Assembly (NCBI RefSeq): GCF_004208415.1 | Contig: NZ_CP035758.1 | Span: 10,788,001 to 10,852,000, forward strand | Length of the DNA stretch: 64,000 nt | Reading direction: 5' to 3' | Source of the DNA: Ktedonosporobacter rubrisoli | GTDB lineage: Bacteria > Chloroflexota > Ktedonobacteria > Ktedonobacterales > Ktedonobacteraceae | Shown: positions 55,236 through 63,988 of the stretch, one piece after another | Numbering within the stretch: position 1 is the first letter of the stretch | Layout of the letters: every line of letters starts with the position of its first letter | The notes under the pieces: model-generated | The model's database searches: none | Told to the model about the DNA's origin: nothing | The model's input: only the letters and a program-made list of their open reading frames with translations | Translations under genes and position numbers: made by a program

Positions 55236-56255
55236 CTATAAGCCTGGCAAAATCTGTGTTTTCACCCCCTCGCCGCGCTTGACCAGATCGAGCGCTCGGG
55301 TAAAATCTTCGAGCGGAAGGGCCGCGGTCAACATGCTCTGGGTATCGATGACGCCGCCGCAGATCAGATCGAGTGCTGGCTGAAACGAGGCAAGCACGGC
55401 CATCGAACCAACGATCGTAATCTCCTCATTGTAGATTCGGAATGGCGAAAGCGAAATGCGCGCTTCGTCTGCCGCAACCCCGAAGATCAGCAGCTTTCCG
55501 CTGCGCTTGACTGCTGTGAAGGCTTGCTCGATAACAGGGGCGACCCCAGTGGCATCGATCACACAATTGAAGCCTGACGGTTCATCGGCTAGCGCCTGTT
55601 GAATGCTGGTATAAGTGCGTGAGGCTCCCAGGTTCTCGGCGCGTGCGAGCCTCCGGGTGTTTACATCGACTACTGCCACCCGTGAAGCTCCGCCTTTTAA
55701 TGCGAGCTGTAAGAGCAGTAATCCCATCGTGCCTGCGCCAGCGATCAGAAAGGTATCGCCAGATCTGGGATTGAGGCTGTGCATTCCTCGCACTGCACAC
55801 GAGACCGGTTCTATTAGCGCTGCTTCGCGCAAAGTAAGATTGTCTGGCAAGGCATAGGCCTTTGCGATGGGTACGGTAACATATTCGGCCATGGCCCCGC
55901 TGAGGGTTACCCCTATCGCGCGATAATGGAGGCAGAGATTCTCGTGACCTGTGCGACACATCTCACATTGGCCACAGGTCAGATTTGGTTCAATAGCTAC
56001 TCTGCTTCCGACCGTAAGATTGAGGTCATTGTCAAGGGCAACATTGCTGCCTAGTGCGACGACTTCGCCAGCGAACTCGTGGCCGGGTATGATCGGATAG
56101 CGGGCCACCGGGGAGTCACCGGCCAGAATATGCAGGTCGGTGCCGCAAATGCCGCAAGCTCCCACCCGAATGAGCAGCTCATCCGGGCCCGGGCTCGGGT
56201 CTGGCACGCTGCCTACACGAATGCAGCCTGGAGTATCGATGATTGCAGCTCGCAT
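55236..56255 (-). CDS. zinc-dependent medium-chain dehydrogenase, polyol/threonine dehydrogenase type
   Basis: Medium-chain alcohol dehydrogenase of 339 residues from ATG 56255. The frame is open to 56294, but family members begin with MRAAII as here. Catalytic zinc ligands lie in CGICGTD and GHE. The structural zinc site is CGQCEMCRTGHENLC. The NAD-binding Rossmann fold has GAGTMG, then VVDVN at the strand end that usually favours NAD. It oxidises a polyol, sugar or amino alcohol in the cytosol. Being last in an operon with a sugar binding protein and two permeases, it probably starts breakdown of the imported substrate. Confidence 0.9.
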   Translation of the reverse strand: MRAAIIDTPGCIRVGSVPDPSPGPDELLIRVGACGICGTDLHILAGDSPVARYPIIPGHEFAGEVVALGSNVALDNDLNLTVGSRVAIEPNLTCGQCEMCRTGHENLCLHYRAIGVTLSGAMAEYVTVPIAKAYALPDNLTLREAALIEPVSCAVRGMHSLNPRSGDTFLIAGAGTMGLLLLQLALKGGASRVAVVDVNTRRLARAENLGASRTYTSIQQALADEPSGFNCVIDATGVAPVIEQAFTAVKRSGKLLIFGVAADEARISLSPFRIYNEEITIVGSMAVLASFQPALDLICGGVIDTQSMLTAALPLEDFTRALDLVKRGEGVKTQILPGL

Positions 56256-56333
56256 GAATGAGTAAACCCTTCTTGATAAAAAGACAATAAACAATGTAAC
56301 CGAGCAGTAATAATATACCAGCGACAGGAAATG

Positions 56334-57158
56334 TTACTTAATGGCCCCTCCGGTCAAGCCGCGCACCAGGTGACGTTGAGCATAGATACCCAGAATCACC
56401 GGTACAATGATGATGCATGTTGCAAGCGCGGAGACCTTGGCCAGAAACTCATCCTGATTGCTCGAAAACACGGCAACCATAACTGGCAAGGTCGGGGATT
56501 GGGTATAGGTCAGCGTGATCGCAAAAAAGAAGTCATTCCAGGCAAAAATCACAGCCAGCAGGGCTGAGGCGACAAGTCCCGGCGCGGCCATTGGCACCAC
56601 AATGCCAGCCAGCATACGTAAGGTATTGGCCCCATCCAGACGAGCGCTCTCCAACACGTCTTTGGGCAATTCCAGAAAATACGAGCGGGCCATCCAGATG
56701 ATCAGCGGCAGATTCATCGCCGTATACACGATGATCAAAGTGAAGAGATTGTCCAATAGATTGAGGCGCGAGACGATTACAAACAGCGGAATCAGGATCG
56801 CGGCGAACGGCATAAAGCGTGTCGAAAGGGCAAAGAAGAGCAGATCATTTGACGACTTTGGGCGCATCTGAAAGACCATGCTATACGCTGCAGGAATCCC
56901 CAGCAGCATTGCAAGCGCCGTCGAGACGAGCGCCGCGACCACACTGTTGAACAGGTAAGCGCCGAAGCCTGAATTGAACGCCAAAGAGAATTGATCGAGA
57001 GTTGGCTGGAAGATCAGGCTGGGGATTGCTGCATAGGCATCCCTTTCCTGCTTAAAACCGGTGACAATCATCCAGAGAACCGGGAAGATCAGGGCCAGCA
57101 CCAGGAGGTAGGTCAGTAATGTCAAAAGCATATTAAGCCATTTGTTGGTTGCTCTCAT
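56334..57158 (-). CDS. sugar/polyol ABC transporter permease, MalG type
   Basis: Membrane protein of 274 residues with six predicted helices and the EAA-type loop ESARLDGANTLRMLAGIVVPMAAPG. The end, YAQRHLVRGLTGGAIK, is typical of MalG permeases. Its ATG overlaps the stop of the preceding permease gene (ATGA), so translation is coupled. It forms the channel with that permease. The dehydrogenase gene follows 78 bases later. Confidence 0.94.
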   Translation of the reverse strand: MRATNKWLNMLLTLLTYLLVLALIFPVLWMIVTGFKQERDAYAAIPSLIFQPTLDQFSLAFNSGFGAYLFNSVVAALVSTALAMLLGIPAAYSMVFQMRPKSSNDLLFFALSTRFMPFAAILIPLFVIVSRLNLLDNLFTLIIVYTAMNLPLIIWMARSYFLELPKDVLESARLDGANTLRMLAGIVVPMAAPGLVASALLAVIFAWNDFFFAITLTYTQSPTLPVMVAVFSSNQDEFLAKVSALATCIIIVPVILGIYAQRHLVRGLTGGAIK

Positions 57159-58132
57159 CTGTACGCGCTCCTTTGCTCCGGCATTTTCTCGGCTGTAAAG
57201 CGCAGCATGAGCCTGGCCGCCAGGATAGCAATTGCCACGCCAATCACGCCAAGCGTCGCAGCCTGTCCGATCTGCCAGGAATTGAAGGCTTTCAGGTAGG
57301 TGTAGAAAGGCAGCGTGTTTGTTTCCACGCCAGGTCCACCACCAGTAGTGAGATAGATCTCACCGAAGGTCTGAAAGATAAAGATGGTACCAAATAGAAT
57401 GGCTATTTCATAGGCGCGCCGGAGCATGGGGAAGATGATAAGCCAGAACATCTCCCAGGCGGATGTACCATCGACTCTTGCCGCTTCAAGTACTTCATCC
57501 GGTATAGCCTGCAGGCCGGCAAGGAGAACCAACATGACAAAAGGCGTCCATTCCCAGGATACTATCAAGGTCACACTTCCCAGCGGGAAAGATGAAAACC
57601 AGGGAACTGCAGGCAGATGGAGCGTGCGCAAGAGCCAGTCCACCACCCCAAAGCTCGGACTTAACAACAGGTTTTTCCAGACCAGCGCCATCACTGAGGG
57701 GGTGACCAGGAATGGAATCATGGCCAGCGCCCGCAAGAGATTTTTTCCCTTGACCTGACGATTCAATAATAGGGCCAGAACGGTTCCACCAAGCAGGGCT
57801 ATGGCCATGGCCCCAAAGACGAGCTCCAGTGTTTGCCCCATAATCGGCCAGAAGTTCGCGTCGTGAAGAAACGTATTGACATAATTATCCAATCCAACAA
57901 ATGGAAAGCCCAGTGCGGGCTCGATAAGTTTCCAGGAATGCAGGCTAAACCAGATCGCCAGGGCAAAGGGGATCTGGGTCACGACAACCATAAATACGAT
58001 GGCAGGCGTATGCAGCCAGGAGGACGTACGCGCTGGCTGGGCTGCAAGTGGAGATCCCCTGTTCCGCCAGCGGGAGGGTGGGACCTTGAACGCCTGGCCT
58101 CCTTCTCTGAGAGCCGTGTCTGTCTGACTCAT
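57155..58132 (-). CDS. sugar/polyol ABC transporter permease, MalF type
   Basis: Membrane protein of 325 residues from ATG 58132, which is preceded by GAAAGG. The frame is open to 58243, but the added residues look non-coding and would cover the hairpin in the gap. Six helices and the loop EAARVDGTSAWEMFWLIIFPML identify a MalF/UgpA-type permease. GGGPGVETNTLPFYTYLKAF near the end is also typical. It lies 122 bases after the binding-protein gene, in the same operon. Confidence 0.93.
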   Translation of the reverse strand: MSQTDTALREGGQAFKVPPSRWRNRGSPLAAQPARTSSWLHTPAIVFMVVVTQIPFALAIWFSLHSWKLIEPALGFPFVGLDNYVNTFLHDANFWPIMGQTLELVFGAMAIALLGGTVLALLLNRQVKGKNLLRALAMIPFLVTPSVMALVWKNLLLSPSFGVVDWLLRTLHLPAVPWFSSFPLGSVTLIVSWEWTPFVMLVLLAGLQAIPDEVLEAARVDGTSAWEMFWLIIFPMLRRAYEIAILFGTIFIFQTFGEIYLTTGGGPGVETNTLPFYTYLKAFNSWQIGQAATLGVIGVAIAILAARLMLRFTAEKMPEQRSAYR

Positions 58133-58188
58133 AGCAACTACCTTTCTTGTGCTCAGCATCTCTTCAAGCCGTGGAAGAAGTTTTTTAC

Positions 58189-58225
58189 GAGAGGTGATCC
58201 GCAAAAGCGGCACGGGCCACCTCTC
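58189..58225 (-). promoter_or_regulatory. hairpin between binding-protein and permease genes
   Basis: GAGAGGTG and CACCTCTC form an 8-bp stem enclosing a second small stem (CCGC/GCGG). Its place matches the hairpin in the other sugar operon and suggests the same use, namely uneven expression of binding protein and permeases. Confidence 0.5.
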
Positions 58226-58254
58226 CCGCGACAGAGATAGCACGATGAACCGGG

Positions 58255-59634
58255 CTAATAGCCAGCAGTATTATCCTTGTTGACCTGGGAAGCCAGGAAC
58301 TGATCGCCTTTCTGGAGAGCCTGCTTCACTGTCATCTTTCCGGCGATTACTGCCGAAATATACTCACTGATCTGCTGTCCGACCGATTCAAATTGCGGTA
58401 TGCCCACGTATTGCACCCCATGATAGGGCACCGGATTGAGTGTCGGCGTAGTGGGGGTCGCGGAGTTAATTGAATCAAGGGCGATCTTGGCGAAAGGGGA
58501 GGCTTTTTGATAGTCGGGATTCTGATAGATGGAGGCGCGTGTTCCCGGGGGAACATTGGCCCAGCCAAAAGTCTTGCCGGCCAGGGTCAGATATTGCGCG
58601 CTCGTGGCCCAGGTGATGAACTTGAAGGCGGCATCCTTGTTATGGCTGCTATTGACCAGGCCTAGCGACCAGGCCCACAGCCAGCGGCTTCCATTTGTGG
58701 TGACTTTCGTCGGCGCATAAACATAGCCGACGTTGCCGGCGATCTTGGAGGTAGCAGGGGTTTCCAGCGAGCCGCCAAACGAGGTAGCATCGTAGAACAT
58801 CCCGGCCTTGCCCTGGGTCATCAAATTCAAGCATTCCTGCCATCCAGCGGTAGAGGCGTCGGGCTCCCCGTACTTTTGCACCAATGTCACGTAGTCAGTG
58901 ACCGCCTGTTCAACCGCGGGAGTAGACAGCTGTGGTTTCCAGTTCATATCGAACCAGCTGCTTCCGTAGGTATTAATCATTGTATCCAGCGGAGCCATAT
59001 TCATCCCCCAGCCCGATTGACCGCGCAATACAATGCCGGCGATCCCGTTCGCCGGGTCATTGATAGTTTTCGCGAATTGCGCAATCTGGTCCCAGGTAGG
59101 ATGCTCGGGCATGCTCAAATGGTGCTGAGCAAACAGTTGCTTGTTATACATCAACATGCTGCTCTCGCCATAGAAGGGCAGGGAGTACGGATCATTTTTA
59201 TAGGAAAGCGAGGCCATGATGGGTTTGAGCAAATCGTTATAGTTGTAGCTGCTCTTGTCCTGGGCGGACATCTTGTCAAAATAGGGGGCGAGATCCTGCA
59301 GCCAGCCATTATGGGCCCAGATAGGGGTATCGTAGCTGCCAATTGTCGCGATATCAAACTTCCCTGCGTTGGTGGCGACATCCTGGGTGACCTTGGTGCG
59401 AAGATCGTTCTCCGGCAGGGTGACGAAGTTGACCTTGATCGTGGGATTCTCTTTTTCGAAGACCTGCGTGGTTAATTTTTCCATCTGCACCATCTGCGAA
59501 TTATTCACAGTACCCACGGTGAGTGTCGTGCCGCTTGATGACGAGGTTGTACTACCTGGGGAACACGCAATCAGCCCTGAAAACAGTAGGATCAGACCAG
59601 TGAGCATAGCGATGGCTCGTGTGGTAAACTTCAT
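58255..59634 (-). CDS. sugar/polyol ABC transporter substrate-binding lipoprotein
   Basis: Solute-binding protein of 459 residues from ATG 59634, chosen because GGAGG lies eight bases before it and a signal peptide with lipobox LIAC begins there; the frame is open to 59763. The fold is of the extracellular SBP family 1: TVGTVNNSQMVQMEKL, DIATIGSYDTPIWAHNGWL, YSLPFYGESSMLMYNKQLF, GKAGMFYDATSF. The neighbouring dehydrogenase suggests a polyol or sugar as ligand. It is the first gene of the operon and is controlled by a strong promoter with a 30-bp palindrome over the start of transcription. Confidence 0.94.
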   Translation of the reverse strand: MKFTTRAIAMLTGLILLFSGLIACSPGSTTSSSSGTTLTVGTVNNSQMVQMEKLTTQVFEKENPTIKVNFVTLPENDLRTKVTQDVATNAGKFDIATIGSYDTPIWAHNGWLQDLAPYFDKMSAQDKSSYNYNDLLKPIMASLSYKNDPYSLPFYGESSMLMYNKQLFAQHHLSMPEHPTWDQIAQFAKTINDPANGIAGIVLRGQSGWGMNMAPLDTMINTYGSSWFDMNWKPQLSTPAVEQAVTDYVTLVQKYGEPDASTAGWQECLNLMTQGKAGMFYDATSFGGSLETPATSKIAGNVGYVYAPTKVTTNGSRWLWAWSLGLVNSSHNKDAAFKFITWATSAQYLTLAGKTFGWANVPPGTRASIYQNPDYQKASPFAKIALDSINSATPTTPTLNPVPYHGVQYVGIPQFESVGQQISEYISAVIAGKMTVKQALQKGDQFLASQVNKDNTAGY

Positions 59635-59777
59635 TGCAATTTCCTCCATGAAGCCTCTGATCATCCAGACGTGTCTATGTCTGGTAACTAGCTCAACATG
59701 AGATAGATAGAGGGTAAACCATAGAAGATCCCTGAACAATTCCTCCTTTCTACCTTTCTTCAAAAAGTGATATGATC

Positions 59778-59807
59778 CAGAAAAACGATTAGCTAATCGT
59801 TTTTCTG
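59778..59807. promoter_or_regulatory. 30-bp perfect palindromic operator
   Basis: CAGAAAAACGATTAG is followed at once by its exact reverse complement. It begins directly downstream of the -10 box of the binding-protein promoter, covering the transcription start. A repressor bound here would block the promoter; the divergent LacI protein (61289) is the best candidate. Confidence 0.8.
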
Positions 59808-59837
59808 ACTATAGCATACCTATTTTCGTTCTGTCAA
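59808..59837 (-). promoter_or_regulatory. promoter of the sugar/polyol operon
   Basis: On the minus strand TTGACA (59832-59837) and TATAGT (59808-59813) are 18 bases apart, a near-consensus housekeeping promoter abutting the palindromic operator. Confidence 0.75.
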
Positions 59838-59845
59838 GGGTGCAA

Positions 59846-59854
59846 GCGGGGGAG
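59846..59854 (+). repeat. left copy of IS target-site duplication
   Basis: GCGGGGGAG directly abuts the left inverted repeat of the IS. The identical nine bases abut its right end at 61170-61178. Confidence 0.88.
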
Positions 59855-61169
59855 CAGGGCTATTTAATGTTCGTGAGAAAGCCTTCACTTCAGCCCAAAA
59901 AAGGATGAGAACCTGGTAAAGTGATAGTACATCAAAACGTCACGAAACGAGGTCTCATCCCAAATGAACTATACCATGATGGCCCAAGCAAGTGAATTGG
60001 CAGGTTGGAACAAAGAGAGCGAAGCCCTCTCAGTGTATCAAGCGATGCAACAGCTCGAAGATCGACGCAAAAACAAAGGAAAGCGCTACAGTTTGGCGCT
60101 CGTGTTGACGCTGATTATCCTCGCGAAAATGGCAGGAGAAACGACATTACAAGCAGTTTCCGACTGGGTGCGCTATCGGAGTGCCTGGTTGCAAGACGTC
60201 CTGCCAGATACCCGCGCCACCTTTCCCTGTGTCGCCACCTATAGCAATGTCTTGCGGGCTGTCGACCCAGCTCAGGTAAATCAGAAGCTCATGGATCTCC
60301 TGATCCGTGTACGTGCGCAAAAGCGGGTTGCGAGAGAACAAGAGCATATCATCCTCGACGGCAAGACTCTTCGGGGAACCCAACACCATCTGGCGAAAGA
60401 TCAACAGAAAATGCATCATGTCGCCTGTTATGAGGCCCAGACCGGCATTGTGATCAAAGAACACATCGTTGCTGAAAAAGAAGGAGAACTGACCCACGTT
60501 TCAGCCTTTCTCACGCCGCTCTTCCTGCAAGGACGTATTCTTAGCGCGGATGCTCTTTACACCCAAAAATCGATCTGTCAGCAGATCATCGCTTCTGGTG
60601 GAGAGTATCTGTTCTTCGTGAAGCAAAACCAACCCACGCTTGCCGAGGATCTCCGTCTCTTCTTTGGCGAACCTCCCCTTGATTGTCTGGATTGGCGAAC
60701 TCAGGTGCAGACTGACAAAGGGCACGGGCGGCTCACGTGCCGGTTCATTCAAGCCTCCACGGAACTCAATGATTTCCTGGCCCGCGATTGGCACGAAGTT
60801 GGACAGGTCTTTTGTCTCCGTCGGCGAGTCGAATATCCTTTGCGCTGTACCCAAGAATATGTCTATGGCATCACGAGCCTGACACCTCAACAGGCAACCC
60901 CCTTGCGCCTGCTTCAGTTGATCCGCGACCACTGGCGCATTGAGAATCGGCTCCATTGGCGTCGCGATGTCACCTTGCAAGAGGATGCGTGCCAGATCCG
61001 CAAAGGATGTGCTCCTCACACATTGGCCGTTCTTCACTCCTTTCTGCTGGCTCTCTTCGATTTTTGCGGTGTCACCAATGTCAGGCAACAGATGCGCTGC
61101 TTCGATGCTCATCCACTCCAAGCTCTTCAGCTCTTGCTCAAGGCCTTGGGGGAAAATTAAAAAGCCCTG
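59855..61169 (+). mobile_element. complete ISAs1-family insertion sequence
   Basis: Element of 1315 bp with imperfect terminal inverted repeats. The left end CAGGGCTATTTAATGTTC matches the right end (read inward) CAGGGCTTTTTAATTTTC at 16 of 18 positions. Nine-base duplications GCGGGGGAG flank it. The single transposase gene is intact. Perfect duplications point to recent insertion. It sits between the promoter of the sugar/polyol operon and that of the LacI gene. Confidence 0.93.
59964..61160 (+). CDS. ISAs1-family transposase
   Basis: DDE transposase of 398 residues typical of ISAs1 elements. It has an N-terminal helical domain (LEDRRKNKGKRYSLALVL), then DGKTLRG with the first Asp. The second Asp lies in SADALYTQKS near residue 195 and the FFVKQNQPTL strand follows. 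The region HWRIENRLHWRRDVTLQEDAC carries the catalytic Glu in the WRIEN-type motif. Length and motifs are complete, so it should be active. It occupies nearly the whole element, ending 9 bases before the right end. Confidence 0.95.
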   Translation: MNYTMMAQASELAGWNKESEALSVYQAMQQLEDRRKNKGKRYSLALVLTLIILAKMAGETTLQAVSDWVRYRSAWLQDVLPDTRATFPCVATYSNVLRAVDPAQVNQKLMDLLIRVRAQKRVAREQEHIILDGKTLRGTQHHLAKDQQKMHHVACYEAQTGIVIKEHIVAEKEGELTHVSAFLTPLFLQGRILSADALYTQKSICQQIIASGGEYLFFVKQNQPTLAEDLRLFFGEPPLDCLDWRTQVQTDKGHGRLTCRFIQASTELNDFLARDWHEVGQVFCLRRRVEYPLRCTQEYVYGITSLTPQQATPLRLLQLIRDHWRIENRLHWRRDVTLQEDACQIRKGCAPHTLAVLHSFLLALFDFCGVTNVRQQMRCFDAHPLQALQLLLKALGEN

Positions 61170-61178
61170 GCGGGGGAG
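61170..61178 (+). repeat. right copy of IS target-site duplication
   Basis: GCGGGGGAG, identical to 59846-59854. Confidence 0.88.
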
Positions 61179-61190
61179 CAGCGGAGATGT

Positions 61191-61219
61191 TTGACAGAAC
61201 GAGGTCTGTATGGTAGTTT
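61191..61219 (+). promoter_or_regulatory. promoter of the divergent LacI gene
   Basis: TTGACA (61191-61196) and TAGTTT (61214-61219) are 17 bases apart. The sequence TTGACAGAACGA is identical to that of the opposite promoter on the other side of the IS, so the two promoters were mirror images. Confidence 0.6.
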
Positions 61220-61288
61220 CAGCGTAATGTTTCGCTCTTTTTCAGCAAAAGAGTGCCTTGGAGAGCCAGGAAAGGAAGAGGAAACTCT

Positions 61289-62323
61289 ATGGTGATGTCT
61301 GCTGACCATTCAGTAACCATCAAAGACGTAGCGAGCCACGCCTCCGTATCTGTTGCAACGGTGTCAGCGGTAATGAATGGCAATAAATATGTGAGCCCAG
61401 AACTGGCGCAGCGGGTGCGCGAAAGCATTGCTACTCTGGGGTATAAACGCAACAGCTTTGCTCGGGGCCTCAAGACCCAGATCAGCTATAGTATTGGACT
61501 GATTGTTCCTGATATTACCAATCCATTCTTCACAAATATTGCGCGTGGCGTCGAGGATGTGGCCAATGCACATAATTATTCGCTAATTCTCGGAAACACC
61601 GATGAAGATCCCGAGAAGGAGAAAAAGTATCTGCACCTGCTTGAGAGCAAACAGGCTGATGGCCTGATCATTGCCGTTACGGCTCGCAGCCGTGAGTATT
61701 TACAAGAGCTACCGCTACGAGATCTTGCCCTTGTGAGCGTTGACCGTTCGCTGTTTGATCTGGGGATTGATACAGTTATGGTTGAGAATAGGGAAGGAAC
61801 CAGGAGTGCAATTGAACATTTCATCGCACTGGGACATCGGCGCATTGGCCTGGTGACGGGTCTGCGTGGAATTGCCCCGACCGAGGAACGCCTGGCGGGC
61901 TATACCGAGGCGCTTGAGAAGCATGGAATACCGATTGATCCTGCCTTGATTGCGATGACTTATGCGCGCATCGATGGAGGAGAGCAAGGGGCCATGCAAC
62001 TTCTTACCCTCCAAGATCGGCCAACCGCCCTCTTTCTGATGGACGGAACTATGACCATTGGCGCCCTGCAGGCTGTTGCCAGGCTGGGTTTACGTTGTCC
62101 AGAAGATCTTGCCATTGCTTGTTTTGACGATTTTACCTGGGCCCCAGTCATGCGACCGCACCTGACAGTTGTCGATCAACCAACTTATGAGATTGGTCAA
62201 CAAGCGGCCCATCTGCTTTTTGAGCGGCTCTTAAATCGAAAAAAAAACCCTCGCGAAATCCGCTTGCAAACACATCTGATTGTGCGCGAAACGTGCGGAT
62301 CTCAATTACCGATCAAGGAGTAG
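61289..62323 (+). CDS. LacI-family transcription repressor of the sugar/polyol operon
   Basis: Regulator of 344 residues. ATG 61289 follows GGAAGAGGAAA and puts the helix-turn-helix (VTIKDVASHASVSVATVSAV) at the N-terminus; a GTG at 61253 is less likely. The hinge (KRNSFARGLKTQ) and sugar-binding core (IGLIVPDITNPFFTNIARGVE, GLVTGLRGI, AIACFDDFTWAPVM) are intact. It is divergent from the binding protein-permease-permease-dehydrogenase operon, whose promoter carries a 30-bp palindrome, so that operon is its likely target. An IS now separates the gene from the target. The effector is probably the imported sugar or polyol. Confidence 0.93.
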   Translation: MVMSADHSVTIKDVASHASVSVATVSAVMNGNKYVSPELAQRVRESIATLGYKRNSFARGLKTQISYSIGLIVPDITNPFFTNIARGVEDVANAHNYSLILGNTDEDPEKEKKYLHLLESKQADGLIIAVTARSREYLQELPLRDLALVSVDRSLFDLGIDTVMVENREGTRSAIEHFIALGHRRIGLVTGLRGIAPTEERLAGYTEALEKHGIPIDPALIAMTYARIDGGEQGAMQLLTLQDRPTALFLMDGTMTIGALQAVARLGLRCPEDLAIACFDDFTWAPVMRPHLTVVDQPTYEIGQQAAHLLFERLLNRKKNPREIRLQTHLIVRETCGSQLPIKE

Positions 62324-62929
62324 TTCTTCCTTGCGTATAATGTTCTTCCCAGGTGGGTCTTTCCTCTGCTGTGGTTTTTCTCCAACGTTAAACTGAGAAG
62401 CATGCAGGGTGCCAGTAGTCATGCTGATACAAGTTACGACGAGCCTAACTTTCGCTTGCCTCAAGGCCAGAGAACAGATTGGTGGTCTCTGTCGAGAAGC
62501 GATGCTGTTTCCGTGGTTCGCTTTCACCTGTTCCAGCAAGTCCCGGAGAAGCTTCTCAGTGCTCTTTGTTGGTTCCCCTGCTCCTGCTTGGAAAGATTCC
62601 TTGCTGCCCGGCTCTTGGATAATTGGAGAGATAGGCCGAGTGATATGGTCAGTTAGAAAAAACAGCTTCTCTTAGCACCATCTTAGAGAAGCTGTTACCA
62701 GGGGCATTGACAACCTTTTCTTCGCCACAAGAACCCAGCTTCCCAAGAAGAGGCTTTTCAGCTTCAGCATTGAGAAGGCCACCGATGTGGAGCAGGACCG
62801 GCCAGAGAGCGCATCGTACGCCAGCGTCCTGAGTGATGGGTAGGATATATTTCAGGCTGAGTCAGCAAGGTATGCGGCGCGTGTTGGAATTCCCTGGCGC
62901 TATTGTGATCTGGTCAATCATGGTAAGAT
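62324..62929. other. intergenic region, possible gene remnants
   Basis: Frames on both strands are short and lack ribosome sites. Some stretches (for example minus strand 62306-62660 and plus strand 62735-62840) look protein-like and may be debris of mobile or other genes, but I cannot assign them. A terminator-like hairpin lies at 62661-62696. Confidence 0.4.
62661..62696 (-). terminator. intrinsic terminator for leftward transcription
   Basis: AACAGCTTCTCT and AGAGAAGCTGTT form a perfect 12-bp stem with a 12-base loop. On the minus strand it runs into TTTTTT, as in an intrinsic terminator. It probably ends the message of the binding-protein gene at 62930-63988. Confidence 0.8.
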
Positions 62930-63988
62930 CTACAAGCCAGCTAACGAGCTTTTAATCGTACTGGCTGCCACTATGTTATCATATGAGATGGCTGCGCTGA
63001 TAAGCCCGGCCTGGACATGGAATTGTGCAGCAACTTCGTAGGCACGTTGATCAATCTGAGGAGATTGGGCAAAGACCGGCCCTATAGCCGTAAACACTGC
63101 TTTGGTGGTTGCCTGATTCAGCTTGAGATACTTTTGCATAAGCACGAGTGCTTTGTCTTGCTGCTCATGGATGTAGGATTCGGCCTGGGCAATTGCGCGA
63201 ATGAAGGCCTGCACCGCTTGCTTTTTATTATCGATGACGCTTTGTTTGGTATAAAAGGCTCCGTGGACGTCGTTAGCGAGGGCTGGCACATCTCCTCGAA
63301 TCGGGCTGATCAGAATGGTACCGATGCCTTCCGCCTCAGCTTGCTGGCCTACCGGTGAGAAGAAGGAAAGCGCATCTACGTGACCAGCCTTCATGGCAGC
63401 AATCGCCGATAGATTGTTAGAACCGAGATTCACCAGCGTGGCATCGCGTTTCGCGTCAAGACCTTGCTGCCTGAATAAGTAGATCAGCAGCGCCTCAGTT
63501 CCGCTACCCGGACCCGTGATGCCAATCTTGCGGTCCTGTAATGCATGGACCTTATCGGCGAGTGAACTTGACATTGTAAGCCGCTTCTGCTGAAGAAAAC
63601 TGTTGCTGGCGATCACATCAACATAATAGCCATTGACCAGCGAGCCGATAACCCTGGCCGTAGAATCGACTATGGCCATATCGAAGGCATCGGTAATGAC
63701 GCCACCGCCAATATCGATGCTCCCCGACTCGACAGCCGCTGCCACCTTGGCGCCCGTGCCCAATAAGGGACGTGGCCCTATGGTTAGCCCCTCCTTTTTG
63801 AAGAACCCTTGCTGGTCAGCAACATAGAAAGGGAAGTAGGCGACCGAGGTACTGATTTGCCCCACTTTCAAACTCATAGTATTTGTGGGTTTCGCCGGAG
63901 AACCAGGATTATCACAACTAGAAATACCCATGGCAACCAGCGGCAAACTTGCAATAAACGACAAGGATTGCCGTCTAGAAATAGGCAT
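62930..63988 (-). CDS. NitT/TauT-type ABC substrate-binding lipoprotein
   Basis: Binding protein of 352 residues in the nitrate/taurine/sulfonate/thiamine-precursor group (SsuA/ThiY fold). The signal peptide begins with RRQ and ends in lipobox ISSC, so it is lipid-anchored outside. Family marks include VGQISTSVAYFPFYVADQQGFF, the DIGGGVITDAF stretch, IGITGPGSGTEALLIYLF and GHVDALSFFSPV. Permease and ATPase genes are not in the window; the gene is followed by a terminator, so it either is the last gene of an operon or stands alone. The ligand cannot be told. Confidence 0.9.
   Translation of the reverse strand: MPISRRQSLSFIASLPLVAMGISSCDNPGSPAKPTNTMSLKVGQISTSVAYFPFYVADQQGFFKKEGLTIGPRPLLGTGAKVAAAVESGSIDIGGGVITDAFDMAIVDSTARVIGSLVNGYYVDVIASNSFLQQKRLTMSSSLADKVHALQDRKIGITGPGSGTEALLIYLFRQQGLDAKRDATLVNLGSNNLSAIAAMKAGHVDALSFFSPVGQQAEAEGIGTILISPIRGDVPALANDVHGAFYTKQSVIDNKKQAVQAFIRAIAQAESYIHEQQDKALVLMQKYLKLNQATTKAVFTAIGPVFAQSPQIDQRAYEVAAQFHVQAGLISAAISYDNIVAASTIKSSLAGL

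Noticed and set aside
59964..61160. IS as part of a larger composite transposon
   Set aside because: No second copy is in the window and the 9-base duplication directly abuts the single element.
62402..62675. Overlapping short frames after the second LacI gene
   Set aside because: They lack ribosome sites, overlap each other on both strands and show no motif.
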